DNA of 32,889 nt from Candidatus Eiseniibacteriota bacterium (lineage in GTDB: Bacteria > Joyebacterota > Joyebacteria > Joyebacterales > Joyebacteraceae). Numbering within the stretch: position 1 is the first letter of the stretch; the number at the start of each line of letters is the position of its first letter. The position numbers and the translations under genes are program-made. The notes beneath the pieces were generated by a model, which had not been told where the DNA came from, searched no databases, and was given only the letters and a program-made list of their open reading frames with translations. Positions 24,527-32,368 of the stretch are shown here, piece by piece. The stretch is from the NCBI GenBank assembly GCA_030613615.1, contig JAUWLR010000016.1, forward strand, positions 1-32,889, written 5' to 3'.

Positions 24527-25078
24527 TCAAGCCCGGGTCTCATAGAAGTCGACAGCAGTGCTACCGTATCTCTTGGATCTGAACAGGCCGAGCCGCCCCA
24601 CGACCTCTGGCAGCGTGTCGGCCGATGCGTGTTCGACCACGACGATCGCCTCGTCCGCGAGATGCCTCTCCGACGCCAGAAGCTCGAGCGCCCTCGGGGC
24701 CAGACCCGACGAGTATGGCGGGTCGACGAACGCGATGTCGAACGGTCCGCCCGGCACAGCTCGCTTAAGAACGGCCAGCGCGTCGCCCCCTATGAGCCTG
24801 CACTGCTCCTTCAGGCCGAGGCGCTCCACGTTCTCCCTGACCACACTCAGAACACGTCTGTCCATCTCGATGAACGTCGCGCGGTTTGAGCCTCGGGACA
24901 GGCTCTCGATCCCTAAGCTGCCGGAGCCAGCGAACAGATCCAGGACGGCGGCCCCGTCAAGAAACGGCTCTATGATAGAGAACACAGACTCACGCACGCG
25001 GTCGTACGGCGGGCGCACCACGCCTGTTGCCGGCGCACGAATGACGGACCCTCTCAGCTGACCCGCTATCACCCTCAC
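24527..25078 (-). CDS. rsmD: 16S rRNA (guanine966-N2)-methyltransferase RsmD
   Basis: The 183-residue SAM-dependent methyltransferase has the motif I segment VLDLFAGSGSLGIESLSRG (45-63), the acidic FIEMD, and the catalytic DPPY motif near 119. The N-terminus RVIAGQLRGSVI and RPPYDRVRESVFSII are family-typical. The start is a GTG at 25078 behind GAGAGGG; a second in-frame GTG follows two codons later. It lies between the response regulator gene (24-bp gap) and coaD. Confidence 0.95.
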   Translation of the reverse strand: MRVIAGQLRGSVIRAPATGVVRPPYDRVRESVFSIIEPFLDGAAVLDLFAGSGSLGIESLSRGSNRATFIEMDRRVLSVVRENVERLGLKEQCRLIGGDALAVLKRAVPGGPFDIAFVDPPYSSGLAPRALELLASERHLADEAIVVVEHASADTLPEVVGRLGLFRSKRYGSTAVDFYETRA

Positions 25079-25102
25079 GAGCGGACCCTCTCGGCGCGAG
25101 TG

Positions 25103-26479
25103 TCACTCATCTTCCTCGCCGCCCCCGTCCATGCCGTAGCGCTGGAGCTTCCGGTAGAGAGTTGACGGGTTGATCCCGAGGATCTCCGCCGCGTTCTTCT
25201 TCTTCCAGCCGGTCGCCTCGAGGGTCTGCAGCAGGTATCGCCGCTCGAGTTCCTCCAGCGTCACTCCGGAGACCCCGAGTTCGCCTTCGGAACCACCGCG
25301 CGCCTGCTTTCTCAGACGCTCGGGGAAGATGGACACGTTGAGGCTCTCGGCCGTCACCTCGTTACCGTCCTCGAGGATCACCGCGCGCTCGATGATATTC
25401 TCGAGCTCCCTCACATTCCCGGGCCAGTCGTAGCCCGAGAGGATCTCCATCGCGTCATCAGACACACGCTTGACGCCACCGGTGAATCTGCTCAGGAAAT
25501 GCTCGACAAGAAGCGGTATGTCCTCCTTGCGCTCCCTGAGCGGCGGGATCCTGATGGGTATCACGTTCAGCCTGTAGTACAGGTCCGCGCGGAACTTGCC
25601 CTCCTTGATGAACTGCTCGAGATCGGCGTTCGTGGCCGCGATCACGCGGACGTCGACCTTGACCGGCTTCGTGCCACCGACGGGAACCACCTCGCGCTCC
25701 TGCAGCACGCGGAGAAGTTTCACCTGGATGGCGGTCGAGGTCTCACTGACCTCATCCAGCATGAACGTCCCTCCCTCCGCGACGACGAAGAGCCCGCGCT
25801 TGTCCCTGATCGCCCCGGTGAAGGACCCCTTGACGTGCCCGAAGAGCTCGCTCTCGAGAAGCGTTTCGGGAAGGGCGCCGCAGTTGATGGACACGAAGCG
25901 CTTACCGGCTCTGGCGCTACGCGCGTGTATGGCCCGGGCGACCAGTTCCTTCCCCGTGCCGCTTTCACCATGGAGCAGCACCGTGCTGGACGTCTTCGCC
26001 ACGCGGTCGATGAGGTCGAACACCGACGCGATCCCCCCGCTCTCCCCTATCATCTCTCTCTCGTCCGTCGGGTGAAGCGCCCGCTCGAGATCGTTCTTCT
26101 CATCTTTGAGCCGGCGCATTTCGAGGGCGGTCCTCACGACCTGCTTCAACTCCTCGTTCGACACCGGCTTCAGGAGGTAGTAGTAGGCGCCCATGTTCAG
26201 CGCCTCGATCGCCGACTCCTGCGAGGCGTGCCCGGTGATGATGATGACCGGGAGCGTGGGGTCCGTCTCGCGGAGCCTCGCCAGGATGTCGATGCCGCTC
26301 ATGCCCGGAAGCTGTATGTCGGTGATGACGACGTCGTAGGACTTCTTGGAATTCAGCTTGAGCGCTCTCTTGCCGTCCTCGCTCGCGGAGACCTCGTAGC
26401 CCTCGCGCTCGAGCATCATCGAGAGGTAGTCCCTGATGCTGTCCTCATCGTCGATGATGAGTATCCTGCCTTCTGCCAT
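25103..26479 (-). CDS. NtrC-family sigma54 response regulator, PilR-like
   Basis: The 458-residue regulator has a receiver domain (D10, D11, phosphorylation site D54, K104) and an AAA+ sigma54-activation domain. The latter shows Walker A GESGTGKE (171-178), the sigma54-contact loop GSFTGA (218-223) and Walker B around FMLDEV (239-244), plus GYDWPGNVRELENIIERAV. A Fis-type helix-turn-helix ends it (KKKNAAEILGINPSTLYRKLQRYG). GSFTGA is a known variant of GAFTGA. It pairs with the histidine kinase gene 46 bp upstream. The overall resemblance to PilR, and comEA next door, suggest control of type IV pili or competence, but no pil gene is in the window. Its target promoters are not visible here. 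Confidence 0.93.
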   Translation of the reverse strand: MAEGRILIIDDEDSIRDYLSMMLEREGYEVSASEDGKRALKLNSKKSYDVVITDIQLPGMSGIDILARLRETDPTLPVIIITGHASQESAIEALNMGAYYYLLKPVSNEELKQVVRTALEMRRLKDEKNDLERALHPTDEREMIGESGGIASVFDLIDRVAKTSSTVLLHGESGTGKELVARAIHARSARAGKRFVSINCGALPETLLESELFGHVKGSFTGAIRDKRGLFVVAEGGTFMLDEVSETSTAIQVKLLRVLQEREVVPVGGTKPVKVDVRVIAATNADLEQFIKEGKFRADLYYRLNVIPIRIPPLRERKEDIPLLVEHFLSRFTGGVKRVSDDAMEILSGYDWPGNVRELENIIERAVILEDGNEVTAESLNVSIFPERLRKQARGGSEGELGVSGVTLEELERRYLLQTLEATGWKKKNAAEILGINPSTLYRKLQRYGMDGGGEEDE

Positions 26480-26525
26480 CTGACACTTCCTTCCGGGTTG
26501 TGTGTGCCCGAACCCCCCGAGGCTT

Positions 26526-28139
26526 TCAGACCGGCAGGTACATGATGAACCTGCTGCCCTTGCCCGGTTCGCTTACGACCGCGATCCGTCCACCGTGCGC
26601 CTGGACGGTCTTGTCCACTATGGCCAGTCCCAGCCCCGTCCCGCCTTTCTTCGTGGTTCGGAACGGCTGGAACACCTCGTTCTTCCTGTCGACCGGAATG
26701 CCGCGTCCGGTGTCCTCTACGCCCAGGGCGACACCACAACCCGAACCGCCCGTGAGTCCACGTGCGGCGAACTCCGCCTCCGGCACGAGCGACAGCCGGA
26801 CCCGCCCCTCGCCCTCGATGGCCTCGAGAGCATTGATGGTAAGATTGAGGAGCGCGCGTCGTATCTGCTCCGCGTTGACCATCCCCTCGACCTGGTCCGT
26901 CACGTCGACGACGAGATCTGTGGTCGGTGTCATTGCCGGATGCTGGCCGGCGAGTTCGGCGACCTCTCGGAGGAGCACGTCGAGCCGCACGCTCTCGCGT
27001 TCCCCCGATTCCATCTTGCCGTACTGCAGCACGTCCTGAAGGAGCGTGTTGAGCCTGTCGGCCTCGCGCGAGACCAGCTCGATCAGCTTGATCTCGTCAC
27101 CCGTGGGCTCGATGGTCTCCTTGAGGAGGTCTATCGACCCCTTGATGGCGTAGAGCGGATTCCGTATCTCATGTGCGACGCCCGCCGCGAACTCACCCAG
27201 CGCGGAGAGGCGGTCGTCGTGCCGGAGCCGCTCCTCCATCTGACGTACCTTGGTCAGATCCTGGAAGATGGCGATCACTCCCCTTTCCTCCCCCTCATCG
27301 CTCCTGAGTATCGAGGTGGAGAGACCCACGGGGGTGCTGCCACCGCCCTTTCGTTTGATGAAGAATTCCACCCGCGCCTCAGGACGACCGGCATCCAGGG
27401 CCGCGGCGATCCGCTCGCAGAACGCGGGCACGTCGGCAAACACGATCCTGTACTCGGCGCCCCCCGAGCCCGCTCCTGAGAGCCCGAGAATTGTCTCACC
27501 CGCCCTGTTCAGGTAAGCGACCGACCCTGAACTGTCTACGAGAGCGAGCCCGCTGCTGATGCCGTCGAGGATGTCGGCGATCCGGAGCTCCGCCGTGTCG
27601 AGTTCCGAGCGCGTGAGCTCCAATCGGTCCTCGCTCTCGCCCGCCTTGCGTGCGAGGTGGCCCGCGAGCAGGGCGACGAGAAACAACGAGAGAAGCACTA
27701 TGACGATCTCCGCCACGGCGCCCGACTCCATCAGGTAGTTCCAGGACGACGAACCGGTCAGCGCCAGCACGACGTGGCCGGCCACGGCGCCCCCGGCCAC
27801 GGCCAGCCCCGGGCGCAGCCCGAGCCGTCCGGCCACAACTATCACCGGAAGAAAGTACAGGAGCTTGAACGGACTGCCGAGGCCCCCCGAGAAGTAGGAC
27901 ACGAGCGTTATGAAGACGATATCAACGGTGCACTGCACAAGCAGAAACATGTCGGGGCGACCACCCACCGCATGCCAGAGAACATACACGGCGGTGAGTG
28001 CTGCGGCGATGATGCCAAGGACCACGATGGCATGACGCGCCACGCTCGAGCCACCGATCAGGGCGGTCAGAACGATGACGGCGGCTATGAGGAATCTTGC
28101 AGCGATGACCGTCTTGGTCCGTGGGAAACTCTTTCTCAC
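26526..28139 (-). CDS. Membrane sensor histidine kinase with PAS domain, PilS-like
   Basis: The 537-residue kinase begins with about six membrane segments (between 12 and 162), containing SYFSGGLGSPFKLLYFLPV near 81-99, a segment typical of PilS-type sensors. A PAS domain (about 186-300) precedes the dimerisation domain with phosphorylated histidine H323 in GVAHEIRNPLYAIKGS. The ATPase domain has NLTINALEA, VEDTGRGIP and GGTGLGLAIV. The start is a GTG at 28139, seven bases after GGGAGGG; the open frame reaches 28256 but overlaps comEA. It lies between comEA (31-bp gap) and its response regulator. Confidence 0.93.
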   Translation of the reverse strand: MRKSFPRTKTVIAARFLIAAVIVLTALIGGSSVARHAIVVLGIIAAALTAVYVLWHAVGGRPDMFLLVQCTVDIVFITLVSYFSGGLGSPFKLLYFLPVIVVAGRLGLRPGLAVAGGAVAGHVVLALTGSSSWNYLMESGAVAEIVIVLLSLFLVALLAGHLARKAGESEDRLELTRSELDTAELRIADILDGISSGLALVDSSGSVAYLNRAGETILGLSGAGSGGAEYRIVFADVPAFCERIAAALDAGRPEARVEFFIKRKGGGSTPVGLSTSILRSDEGEERGVIAIFQDLTKVRQMEERLRHDDRLSALGEFAAGVAHEIRNPLYAIKGSIDLLKETIEPTGDEIKLIELVSREADRLNTLLQDVLQYGKMESGERESVRLDVLLREVAELAGQHPAMTPTTDLVVDVTDQVEGMVNAEQIRRALLNLTINALEAIEGEGRVRLSLVPEAEFAARGLTGGSGCGVALGVEDTGRGIPVDRKNEVFQPFRTTKKGGTGLGLAIVDKTVQAHGGRIAVVSEPGKGSRFIMYLPV

Positions 28140-28170
28140 GAGAAGTCCCTCCCGTCTCGCGCCTGCCACG

Positions 28171-28593
28171 TCAGGGTACGGATGCGTCCGTCGCACGGCC
28201 GGAGTCGGCCGACGACGCAGCGCCCCCGCCCACCGTCGCCTTGTCCCTGAGACCATCGAGAGTCACGGGCCCTATGCCCTTGATCTCGAGCAGCTCCTCC
28301 AGCGTGGAGAATCCACCGCTGAGCTCGCGCCGACGCACGATCTCAGCAGCCCGCACCGGACCGATACCCGGCAGACGAACCAGGTCGTCCACACCCGCAG
28401 TATTGACGTCGACCGGCCACGTCGGCAGCGCATCGACAGCAGACGCCTGCCCGCGCCGGCCGGACGCCCCGCCGAAGTCCGGAATCGCGGAGGGGAACAC
28501 CCTTCCCACCCGCACCACTGCTGACCCGACCAGAAGCGACACCGCCAGGAACAGCACGACCGCCCGCTCCTCGCGGGTAAATACGCCCCTCAT
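28171..28593 (-). CDS. comEA: ComEA-like helix-hairpin-helix DNA-binding protein
   Basis: The 140-residue protein has one N-terminal membrane segment (11-28), a short linker and a tandem helix-hairpin-helix domain: VDVNTAGVDDLVRLPGIGP (61-79) and FSTLEELLEIKGIGP (95-109). ComEA binds incoming double-stranded DNA at the outer face of the inner membrane during transformation. GGGAGG precedes the ATG by five bases, and a probable promoter lies just upstream. The gene is followed by the PilS/PilR-like pair. Some short ComEA-like proteins act outside transformation, so the uptake role is likely but not certain. Confidence 0.85.
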   Translation of the reverse strand: MRGVFTREERAVVLFLAVSLLVGSAVVRVGRVFPSAIPDFGGASGRRGQASAVDALPTWPVDVNTAGVDDLVRLPGIGPVRAAEIVRRRELSGGFSTLEELLEIKGIGPVTLDGLRDKATVGGGAASSADSGRATDASVP

Positions 28594-28618
28594 CCCATCC
28601 TCCCGTCCCGGAATCTAG

Positions 28619-28647
28619 AATCTAACGGATTGCAAAACGCAATGCAA
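28619..28647 (-). promoter_or_regulatory. Possible promoter with overlapping dyad upstream of comEA
   Basis: On the minus strand TTGCAT (28642-28647) and TAGATT (28619-28624) are 17 bp apart. An inverted repeat, TTGCA (28630-28634) and TGCAA (28643-28647), overlaps the -35 region and could be an operator. The patch from 28612 to 28655 is clearly AT-rich against a high-GC background. The -35 match is only three of six, so this is tentative. Confidence 0.4.
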
Positions 28648-28700
28648 ATCAAAGTTGAGGGAGCTTGGCCGTGGGGGCAGAAGGGGCCGCGGGGAGGGTG

Positions 28701-30581
28701 TCAGTCGATGAAGCGCCACGAGAAGCCGGCGGCGACCGTGGTCCCGCCCGGCTCCATGCCCGGGATGCGTCCGCTATCGGTCGACAGCACGTCCGCCACG
28801 ACGAAGAAGAAGCGCGCCGAGCCGGCGGTGCCCGTGGCGATGAGCGAAAGCGACGCACGAGTGTCGTCCACGAGTCCGCGCCAGGGGCCGCGCGCCAGAC
28901 CCGATTCGTACTCCAGCGACGCCGTGATGCGCATGCGCAAGTAGTCCTTGAAGAGCCACACGGGCACCGAGCCGCTGGCTTCCGCTGAGACGTACGGCAC
29001 CGGGGTCAGGCTGTTGAGCGCGCCCGCAGCATCCAGACCCACGAAGGAGACGTCGAGCGCTCCGCTCAGGAACGAAGTGTCGCCCGCCGCCGCCCAGACC
29101 GACAGCGCTCCCCCGGTCTCGTCCGCGACGTTGACCGGGGCGAAGCAGGAGGCGGCGTACTCGTCCAGGACGATGGGACCGAGCACGCGCAGGATCTCAC
29201 CGCGAACGCCCGCACCCTCGAGAATATCCTGTCGTGAGTACGTCGCGCTAAGGGTCGCCGCGCGCTCGGGCTCGACCCGGGCGTTTCCTCCGACCAGCGC
29301 GTCCGTCCCGACGAGCCCCGGCAGTGACCTGGGCTCGAGCGCCAGCTCGAGAGCGGTGGGATGTCGCCCCCGGAGCGAAGCCTCAATTGACCAGGCGTCG
29401 CGGCGAGAGCGCTCGCCTGCGAGAACGGCGCCCGCCCGCGGGAGGACGTGGTCGCCCAGCGCATGCACCCCCGCTGTGACCGAGAGCGAGTTCGGCCCCA
29501 GTCGGTATCCCTCCGCGACATCCGCCCTGAAGCTCACGGCCTTCTGCGTCTCCGACACAAGCGCCCCCGCCACCTCGCGGCGCTCGAGCATAACCGTGAC
29601 CGTATCGACCGGACCGAGGTCGGAGACGCGGGCCGACAGCCCGTCGAGCTCCGCCCTGGCCTCGGGGCCGGGCGAGCCGGACTCCAGCCACGACTGCGTG
29701 TGGAAGAGCTCCACGTGCGTATTCCCCGTGGAACCCCGAACGAAGAGGTCGGTGCGAACACGCTCTCTCGAGAGCGATGGAAGGGCAGCATCCGGGGCGG
29801 GCCGCGAACGGCTCATCGACGTTCTCGTTCCCCCGAGTTCAGCGACCCACCCGTCCCGAACGGGCAGAAGCACCGAGCCGCCGGTCCGGTCGAAGCCGTA
29901 GTCTCCCCCGACCGACGGACCCCGGCCGTCCTCCGTCTCGAAGAAGCAGGTGACAGCGCTGCCGCCGCTGAAGTGCCGGCCGAACTCGACCGCAAGAAGC
30001 GACCGCCCGAAGGACCCGGACGCCATCGTCAGTCGCGAGAACGGAACCGTCCCGGGGCGACGCAGCGGCCTCTGGTCGATCACGAGCGGCGCCTCACCGC
30101 CCAGGAGGACACCGGGCCACTCCGCCGTGTAGACGGGCCAGACCGAGAAATCAGGGCCGTTCGGTGTCAAAACGACGCCGGCGGCCGGAGAGGAGACGGC
30201 CAGAAGATCGAGACCTCCGTCGACCCAATCGTCGGCGGGGCGGCCGCGCAGCGTCACCTCGGTCAGCGCGGCGGGGGCCGCTCCGCGCGCGAGTGACACA
30301 CGATGTCCGTCCCACCCGCTTCCGACGCACCTCACGCCCGGCGGCGGCGCCACTGCCGCAACCGCTCCCGAGGCGCGCACGCGCCTGATGTCACCACCGC
30401 GCGCCGGCGCCTTCACGACAGCAGGCTCTTCCTGGACGAACGCCGCGGAATCGGGCGGGGACTGCGAGGGGGGCTCAACACCCACCTCCTCGGCGAGTGC
30501 CGCCGGGGGCGCGATGAGCAGGAGGGCGATCACAGACGTGGCAAGAGCAACGGGAGGCCTGAGGTGCGCGCGGAGTGTCAT
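28701..30581 (-). CDS. Large outer-membrane beta-barrel protein, TonB-receptor-like
   Basis: The 626-residue protein has a signal peptide (hydrophobic core VIALLLIAPPAALA, cut near residue 30), a proline-rich stretch, and then a plug-like region (GVLLGGEAPLVIDQRPLRRPG). A long series of amphipathic strands follows, ending in FSWRFID, an aromatic-rich C-terminal strand as in outer-membrane barrels. No clear TonB box is seen. It starts with an ATG that overlaps the stop of the ECF S-component gene (ATGA), so the two are probably made together, and a shared substrate is plausible. The substrate is unknown. Confidence 0.72.
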   Translation of the reverse strand: MTLRAHLRPPVALATSVIALLLIAPPAALAEEVGVEPPSQSPPDSAAFVQEEPAVVKAPARGGDIRRVRASGAVAAVAPPPGVRCVGSGWDGHRVSLARGAAPAALTEVTLRGRPADDWVDGGLDLLAVSSPAAGVVLTPNGPDFSVWPVYTAEWPGVLLGGEAPLVIDQRPLRRPGTVPFSRLTMASGSFGRSLLAVEFGRHFSGGSAVTCFFETEDGRGPSVGGDYGFDRTGGSVLLPVRDGWVAELGGTRTSMSRSRPAPDAALPSLSRERVRTDLFVRGSTGNTHVELFHTQSWLESGSPGPEARAELDGLSARVSDLGPVDTVTVMLERREVAGALVSETQKAVSFRADVAEGYRLGPNSLSVTAGVHALGDHVLPRAGAVLAGERSRRDAWSIEASLRGRHPTALELALEPRSLPGLVGTDALVGGNARVEPERAATLSATYSRQDILEGAGVRGEILRVLGPIVLDEYAASCFAPVNVADETGGALSVWAAAGDTSFLSGALDVSFVGLDAAGALNSLTPVPYVSAEASGSVPVWLFKDYLRMRITASLEYESGLARGPWRGLVDDTRASLSLIATGTAGSARFFFVVADVLSTDSGRIPGMEPGGTTVAAGFSWRFID

Positions 30582-31282
30582 TCGTTCCCTCCACAGGCTC
30601 CCGGAGCGCTCGGGGTTCGGGTGCCGGCGTCAGTCGTCCGCTGGCCGGCCAGCCGCACAACCTTCGGGAGAACGGTCGGCGCCAGCACTGCGAACACGAT
30701 CGTGTTGGACACAAGATGCACGCTGGAGAAAAGGGCGTTCGAGAGGAGCACGGCAAGCGCTCCGGTGCGGAACTCAGGACTCATCACTGCCAGACCTACT
30801 ATGACGGCGGCCTGGTATACGGCGGTCAGGGCGAGTCCCATTCCGCCGGCGAGCAGTGGCAGGCCCCGCCGACCGTCGACAGCGCGGCCGGTCGAGGGCG
30901 GGTCGAACCGCTGTCCCGGGATCGGGGCTCTCTCGGCGGCGCGGCCCCGCCACAGGGGAGCCGTGATGCCACCCATCAGTCCGGCGAACGCCGAGGCCGC
31001 GAGCTGGGCCGCGAACATGGTCGGGATGCCGAGTCCCGAGCCGTACGGATTGAATCCGGAGTAGATGGCCATCGCGAGCGCCCCGACCAGGGCGCCGCGC
31101 CAGCGCCCGAGGACCACGCCCGATGCGAAGACCGTGAACGTCACGAGTTCGACGTTCGGAACGGACAGAAGAAGGAACCCCAGCGCGGCCGCCAGGGCGA
31201 CGAAGATGGCCGTGGCGGCCGTCTCCGAGGTCCAGAGAGCGTGCCCGGATCTACCGGGATCAGTCGAGTTTCTCTCGCTCAT
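30578..31282 (-). CDS. ECF-type transporter S component-like membrane protein
   Basis: The 234-residue protein has about six hydrophobic segments. The stretch LLLSVPNVELVTFTVFASG followed by GRWRGALVGALAMAIYSGFNPYG is characteristic of substrate-binding S components of energy-coupling-factor vitamin transporters. A hydrophilic loop near 115-140 (RGRAAERAPIPGQRFDPP) splits the helices. S components need a T component and ATPases, none of which is in the window. The ATG at 31282 overlaps the lipoprotein gene by 23 bp and has only a weak Shine-Dalgarno sequence, so translation is probably coupled. Substrate unknown. Confidence 0.75.
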   Translation of the reverse strand: MSERNSTDPGRSGHALWTSETAATAIFVALAAALGFLLLSVPNVELVTFTVFASGVVLGRWRGALVGALAMAIYSGFNPYGSGLGIPTMFAAQLAASAFAGLMGGITAPLWRGRAAERAPIPGQRFDPPSTGRAVDGRRGLPLLAGGMGLALTAVYQAAVIVGLAVMSPEFRTGALAVLLSNALFSSVHLVSNTIVFAVLAPTVLPKVVRLAGQRTTDAGTRTPSAPGACGGNE

Positions 31283-31724
31283 AGTCGAGACGGTCCGGGG
31301 TGACGTCGTCCAGCTGAGTGCCCGTTTCGCCGGGCATCCCGATGGGCTCTATGTACTGCGAGATCTCGGCCCGATCGTCCGGCGAGATCAGATTCCAGTT
31401 GCGCTGCACCTCCATGATCAGCGGCGTCCCGCACTTGGACGGCACGGCGCTCTCGTACTCAGGAGGAAGACTGCTGGGGTCGAACATCGCGTAGACCTTG
31501 TACAGAAGTCCGGTCGAGTACTCCAGAGCTCCGGACCTGACCGCCGCCTCCACCAGGTCCAGCGAGCTCATCGGCTGCTCGTCCGTGGAGTAGGTCACCC
31601 GGGTCTCGTCCGAGACCGGCTCGACCTCGGGCACGCGGCACGAACAGCCGGAGGCCAACAGCGTGGCCACGGCAAGAGCAGTCGCCAGAAAGCTAGCCGA
31701 CGGCCGCAGTGTCGAACGTCGCAA
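31260..31724 (-). CDS. Small lipoprotein of unknown function (TTG start)
   Basis: The 154-residue protein begins with a lipoprotein signal, SFLATALAVATLLASGC, with a lipobox-like ASGC, so it is probably anchored in a membrane. The mature part (YSTDEQPMSSLDLVEAAVRSG, LLYKVYAMFDPSSLPPEY, LISPDDRAEISQYIEPIG) recalls the N-terminal helical region of MXAN_6640-type putative metalloproteases, but no protease domain follows. I set the start at a TTG (31724), seven bases after GGAGG (31732-31736); the long open frame further upstream only shadows the cyclodeaminase gene. It lies 17 bp after that gene and overlaps the S-component start. Confidence 0.7.
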   Translation of the reverse strand: MRRSTLRPSASFLATALAVATLLASGCSCRVPEVEPVSDETRVTYSTDEQPMSSLDLVEAAVRSGALEYSTGLLYKVYAMFDPSSLPPEYESAVPSKCGTPLIMEVQRNWNLISPDDRAEISQYIEPIGMPGETGTQLDDVTPDRLDYEREKLD

Positions 31725-31741
31725 GGTGAGTCCTCCCCTCT

Positions 31742-32368
31742 CTAGGAAATCTTCGGGAGCACGATCTTCATGACCTCCTCGCAGGCGAGGTCGGCCTCCC
31801 TGCCGAGATCGATGATCGCGGCCGCTGCCTTGCTGGCGAACTCCTGGTGCTCCTCCGCCCGGATGCCTCCGACGTTTATCCGGACGTTCAGCCCCGCCGC
31901 GTGCACGCCGGCTCGCGCAACGAGGGCCGCGACGCCGGCGTCGGACACCGCGTTCACGTTCCCGTGCTCCGCGACCGGAACAGCCAGCCGAATCACGCCC
32001 ACGCACATCTCCATCACGGCCAGCGGGACCGTGGCCGCGTCCACCAGCGTCTGCTGAAGAGCTGTCTTCCGCGACGCCTTGTCCGCCTCGGTCTCCTTCG
32101 GCATCTTGAGCGCCGCCATGAACTTGTTGAACGCGGCGGCGTCCTCATCGATCATCTGGGTGAGCTCAAGCCGCAGCGTCTCCGCACCGGCGAGCGTCTT
32201 CTTCATCTCTTTCTCGACGTCCGCGTATTTCTTCTTCCCGATGGTCAGATTGGCCACCATTGAGTTCAGCGCGGCCCCGAGCGCGCCGCACAGCGCGGCC
32301 ACACTCCCGCCGCCCGGCGTCGGGGAATCGGACGCCAGCTCTCCCAGGAATTCGCTCAAATCGGTCAT
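31742..32368 (-). CDS. Formiminotetrahydrofolate cyclodeaminase / methenyl-THF cyclohydrolase family
   Basis: The 208-residue helical protein matches the cyclodeaminase (FTCD C-terminal) family. The N-terminal SPTPGGGSVAALCGALGAALNSMVANLT (15-42) is the family's folate-binding signature, and GNVNAVSDAGVAALVARAGVHAAGLNV is also typical. It converts 5-formimino-THF to 5,10-methenyl-THF and ammonia; some relatives act as methenyl-THF cyclohydrolases. The ATG overlaps the stop of the formiminotransferase gene (ATGA), so both halves of the mammalian bifunctional enzyme are present as separate coupled genes. Confidence 0.92.
   Translation of the reverse strand: MTDLSEFLGELASDSPTPGGGSVAALCGALGAALNSMVANLTIGKKKYADVEKEMKKTLAGAETLRLELTQMIDEDAAAFNKFMAALKMPKETEADKASRKTALQQTLVDAATVPLAVMEMCVGVIRLAVPVAEHGNVNAVSDAGVAALVARAGVHAAGLNVRINVGGIRAEEHQEFASKAAAAIIDLGREADLACEEVMKIVLPKIS

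Noticed and set aside
25103-26479. GSFTGA instead of GAFTGA as a sign that the regulator cannot contact sigma54
   Set aside because: GSFTGA is a known functional variant among sigma54 activators, so it is not evidence of lost function.
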